Shown: positions 62,073 through 64,000 of the stretch, piece after piece
Numbering within the stretch: the first letter of the stretch is position 1
Layout: each line of letters begins with the position of its first letter
From: Oligoflexia bacterium
GTDB taxonomy: Bacteria; Bdellovibrionota_G; JANQFH01
DNA length: 64,000 bases
Assembly: GCA_028277945.1 (NCBI GenBank)
Contig: JANQFH010000066.1
Coordinates: forward strand, 62,001-126,000
Reading direction: 5' to 3'
The notes under the pieces: generated by a model
What the model was told of the DNA's origin: nothing
Databases searched by the model: none
What the model saw: the letters and a program-made list of their open reading frames with translations, nothing else
Position numbers and translations under genes: made by a program

Positions 62073-63092
62073 TTACTTTTTAACCTCAAAAGCTGCGAGC
62101 CGTTCAAGCAGCTCGACCACACGACAGGCATAACCCCAGCCATTGTCAAACCAGGTTAAGGTCTTTAGCAGGTTGCCATGCAAAACCCGCGTAGACAGGC
62201 CATCAAAGATAGCCGAGTGGGTGTTGCCAATGACATCACTGGAGACAATGGGATCTTCTACGTATTGGATGATATTTTTAAACTGTCGACTGCCAGCAGC
62301 AGACTGTATCAAGCTATTGATCTGTGCCGCTGTAACCTCGGTTTCCATCTCGCTAACGAGATCAACAATCGAGCCATCGGGTATGGGCACGTTCATGGCG
62401 ATGCCTTGTAGACGTCCTTGCAGTTGCGGCAACACACGCGCCAATACCTGTGGTGCAGAGGTTGGGGCTGGAATGATATTCTCAGCTGCTGACCGCGAGC
62501 TGCGATAATCTGCGTGCGGCACATCGGCGAGACGTTGGGCATTGGTATAGGCGTGCACTGTGGTCATGGCGGCACGCCTAACCCCATAAGCCTCGTGCAA
62601 CAGTTTCAAAATAGGCGCGAGGCAGTTGATGGTCACCGAGCCGTTGGAGACGACGCGTGTCTTAGCAGAGAGCAGCTCGTTGTTTACACCCATGACTACG
62701 ATGTCGATGTTTTCTCCCTCTTGCGGTGGTACGGTGAGGACAACCCGCTTGGCGCCCATCTGTAGGTGTTGCTCTAATAGTTTTCGGCTGCGGTACTTGG
62801 TGGTGGCCTCAATAACAAAGTCAGCACCCAAATCCTTCCAGTCTACGTCCCCGGGCGCGGCACCGTTCACCAGATGGATTTCACTGCCAGCCACATAGAG
62901 ACGGTCTTGTTTGAGCTCGACCTTGTCTGGGAAGGGGCCGTGTACCGTATCCCAGCGTAACAGGTACTCAATCGTCTTGAACGGCGCAATGTCGCTGATG
63001 GCCGTGACTTGGAGGTCCTTGCGTTCGTGCAAAATACGAAAGATGTTGCGGCCAATGCGACCAAAACCCATGAGCCCAATGTTTATTGACAC
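62073..63092 (-). CDS. GAPDH paralog lacking the catalytic cysteine
   Basis: A 339-residue GAPDH-family protein upstream of gap. The fold is well kept: [60 protein letters not shown] (His 180). But the active-site SCTTNC reads SVTINC (V153 in place of Cys) and the C-terminal DNEWGY reads DNGWGY. The codon is GTG against TGC, more than one base change. It should not oxidise glyceraldehyde 3-phosphate by the thiohemiacetal route. I start at GTG 63092, with TAGG upstream; an in-frame TTG at 63110 is weaker. A structural, regulatory or otherwise adapted role is likely. Confidence 0.85.
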   Translation of the reverse strand: MSINIGLMGFGRIGRNIFRILHERKDLQVTAISDIAPFKTIEYLLRWDTVHGPFPDKVELKQDRLYVAGSEIHLVNGAAPGDVDWKDLGADFVIEATTKYRSRKLLEQHLQMGAKRVVLTVPPQEGENIDIVVMGVNNELLSAKTRVVSNGSVTINCLAPILKLLHEAYGVRRAAMTTVHAYTNAQRLADVPHADYRSSRSAAENIIPAPTSAPQVLARVLPQLQGRLQGIAMNVPIPDGSIVDLVSEMETEVTAAQINSLIQSAAGSRQFKNIIQYVEDPIVSSDVIGNTHSAIFDGLSTRVLHGNLLKTLTWFDNGWGYACRVVELLERLAAFEVKK

Positions 63093-63166
63093 CGACCTAC
63101 CATGACCCAAATCAGCACAAATGTCAGCTACACTTTTTAAATTGGATCCGCTAGAATCCAGCTGTT

Positions 63167-64000
63167 GTGAGCAGCAAGCTTGAGAACCCCAGTAGGCTCG
63201 TTACGGAGGCGGAGTACGCCATTATTGGCGCTGGCTTTGCGGGTTTGCCAACGGCTTATTTTCTGACCAAGGCGGGTAAACGTTGTGTCATCCTTGAGCA
63301 AGAGAGCAAGATTGGCCAGCACGCCTCTGGCAGGAACGCCGCTTTTTTTCGCCACTTTGGTGAAGATGTGCGCATGCTTACCATGGCCATTGAGAGCGGG
63401 CGTCTGCTAGAGGAAATGGGTGCCAAACCGTTGTTACGGACCACTGGCTCGCTACTGTTTGGTTCACCCCAACGTATGGACAGGTTTGTGAAGATTGCCG
63501 GTAATGCGCTGGAGTGCGAGCGTCTCTCCAGAGGCGATATCGTTAAACGCTTTAGTTTTTTAGAGCGTGGCAACTTTCATGAAGCGATTTTCGTACCTGC
63601 CGATGGTGTACTGAATATCAAAGCGCTGTTGCAGCTCTTTGTCGATGGTGCCTGTGGTAAAGGTGCCAAACTGATGACCGATTGTCAGGTCGTCGGCGTT
63701 GAAGAGGGTATGCATGGTGTCTCGCTTAAGACCAAGCGTGGAAAGATCAACTGTCGCATTGTCATCAATGCCACGGGCGCATGGTCCTCTTCTTTAGCCA
63801 AGGCTCTCGGTGGACCCGTGATTCCCTTTACCCCATTGAAGCGGCAGCTACATAAGTTACGCAGACCCGCTTGGCTGCAACATAGCCACCCATTCTTTTG
63901 GCACTTTGAAGACCACATCTACTTTCGTGCCGATGGCAACTATGTTTTGGTGGGTGTGTGTGAAGAGATCCCCACCACCCCTGGCGATGAGGTTCTAACC
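63167..64000 (+). CDS. FAD-dependent oxidoreductase (DAO/glycine oxidase-like), 5' part
   Basis: An open frame of 278 residues runs to the window end. The N-terminal FAD motif is AIIGAGFAGLPTAYFLTKAG, then the GRNAAFFRHFG segment, a substrate-domain TTGSLLFGS and INATGAWSSSLAKALGG, typical of the D-amino acid oxidase / glycine oxidase family (GlpD/ThiO-like fold). A stop (TAG 63152-63154) lies just upstream in frame, so the start is GTG 63167. The C-terminus is outside the window, so the substrate cannot be inferred. Confidence 0.85.
   Translation, partial: MSSKLENPSRLVTEAEYAIIGAGFAGLPTAYFLTKAGKRCVILEQESKIGQHASGRNAAFFRHFGEDVRMLTMAIESGRLLEEMGAKPLLRTTGSLLFGSPQRMDRFVKIAGNALECERLSRGDIVKRFSFLERGNFHEAIFVPADGVLNIKALLQLFVDGACGKGAKLMTDCQVVGVEEGMHGVSLKTKRGKINCRIVINATGAWSSSLAKALGGPVIPFTPLKRQLHKLRRPAWLQHSHPFFWHFEDHIYFRADGNYVLVGVCEEIPTTPGDEVLT

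Overview
The window is a gene-dense chromosomal stretch from a Gram-negative, proteobacteria-like organism. The outer-membrane evidence is a secretin, a LolA-like protein, a beta-barrel-like protein, an MltD-type lytic transglycosylase and an MSHA-type pilus. Base composition looks close to 50 percent G+C by eye. Genes commonly overlap by 1-4 bases (TGATG, ATGA, TAATG, GTGA). No rRNA, tRNA, CRISPR array, prophage or insertion sequence was recognised. I cannot place the organism below phylum level.

Layout. (1) 1-2.6 kb: end of an M32 carboxypeptidase, a CADD-type pABA synthase candidate, ThpR, a thioredoxin-like [2Fe-2S] protein and pterin dehydratase. (2) 2.6-13.9 kb: a long plus-strand operon. 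A DUF547 / TVP38 / MerA-like flavoprotein trio leads into tkt-pgi-gnd-zwf-glk-pgl, which is glucose phosphorylation plus the oxidative pentose phosphate branch. (3) 13.9-17.6 kb: deaminase, cupin, a secreted protein and hflK-hflC. (4) 17.7-31.4 kb: a minus-strand locus of about 14 kb for an MSHA-like type IV pilus. It holds MshE/G, six pilin-like proteins, an MshM-type ATPase, a TPR protein, PilM/N/O/P-like proteins and a secretin, and ends in a histidine kinase-receiver hybrid. (5) 31.6-40.5 kb: a GT2 glycosyltransferase, gpmI, a secreted protein, and an ABC export operon (LolA-like protein, two FtsX-type permeases, ATPase, barrel-like protein). (6) 40.5-41.5 kb: a compact two-gene ribbon-helix-helix + nucleotidyltransferase module with its own palindrome-bearing promoter, a candidate toxin-antitoxin system. 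(7) 41.7-51.8 kb: mixed metabolic and envelope genes, including YjbQ, an SSS symporter with a 35-residue companion, an RluA-type synthase, MltD-like, a PEP/pyruvate-binding protein and gdhA. (8) 51.9-56.3 kb: a polyprenyl-phosphoarabinose-type cluster (HAD-UbiA fusion, DprE1-like, DprE2-like) and a sugar transferase. (9) 56.4-64 kb: CDF transporter, rpmG-rpmB, EamA, a decayed aromatic ammonia-lyase, a lysine-rich histone-like protein, two tandem GAPDH genes and the start of a FAD oxidase.

Most notable: the upstream member of the GAPDH pair has valine where the catalytic cysteine belongs. The RHH-nucleotidyltransferase pair looks like a self-regulated toxin-antitoxin module. One pilin-like protein carries four tandem repeats of about 128 residues, three of them with a cysteine pair. 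The lysine-rich protein has a two-copy N-terminal module I do not recognise. A second pilin has no normal short leader because its start region is buried in the preceding gene.
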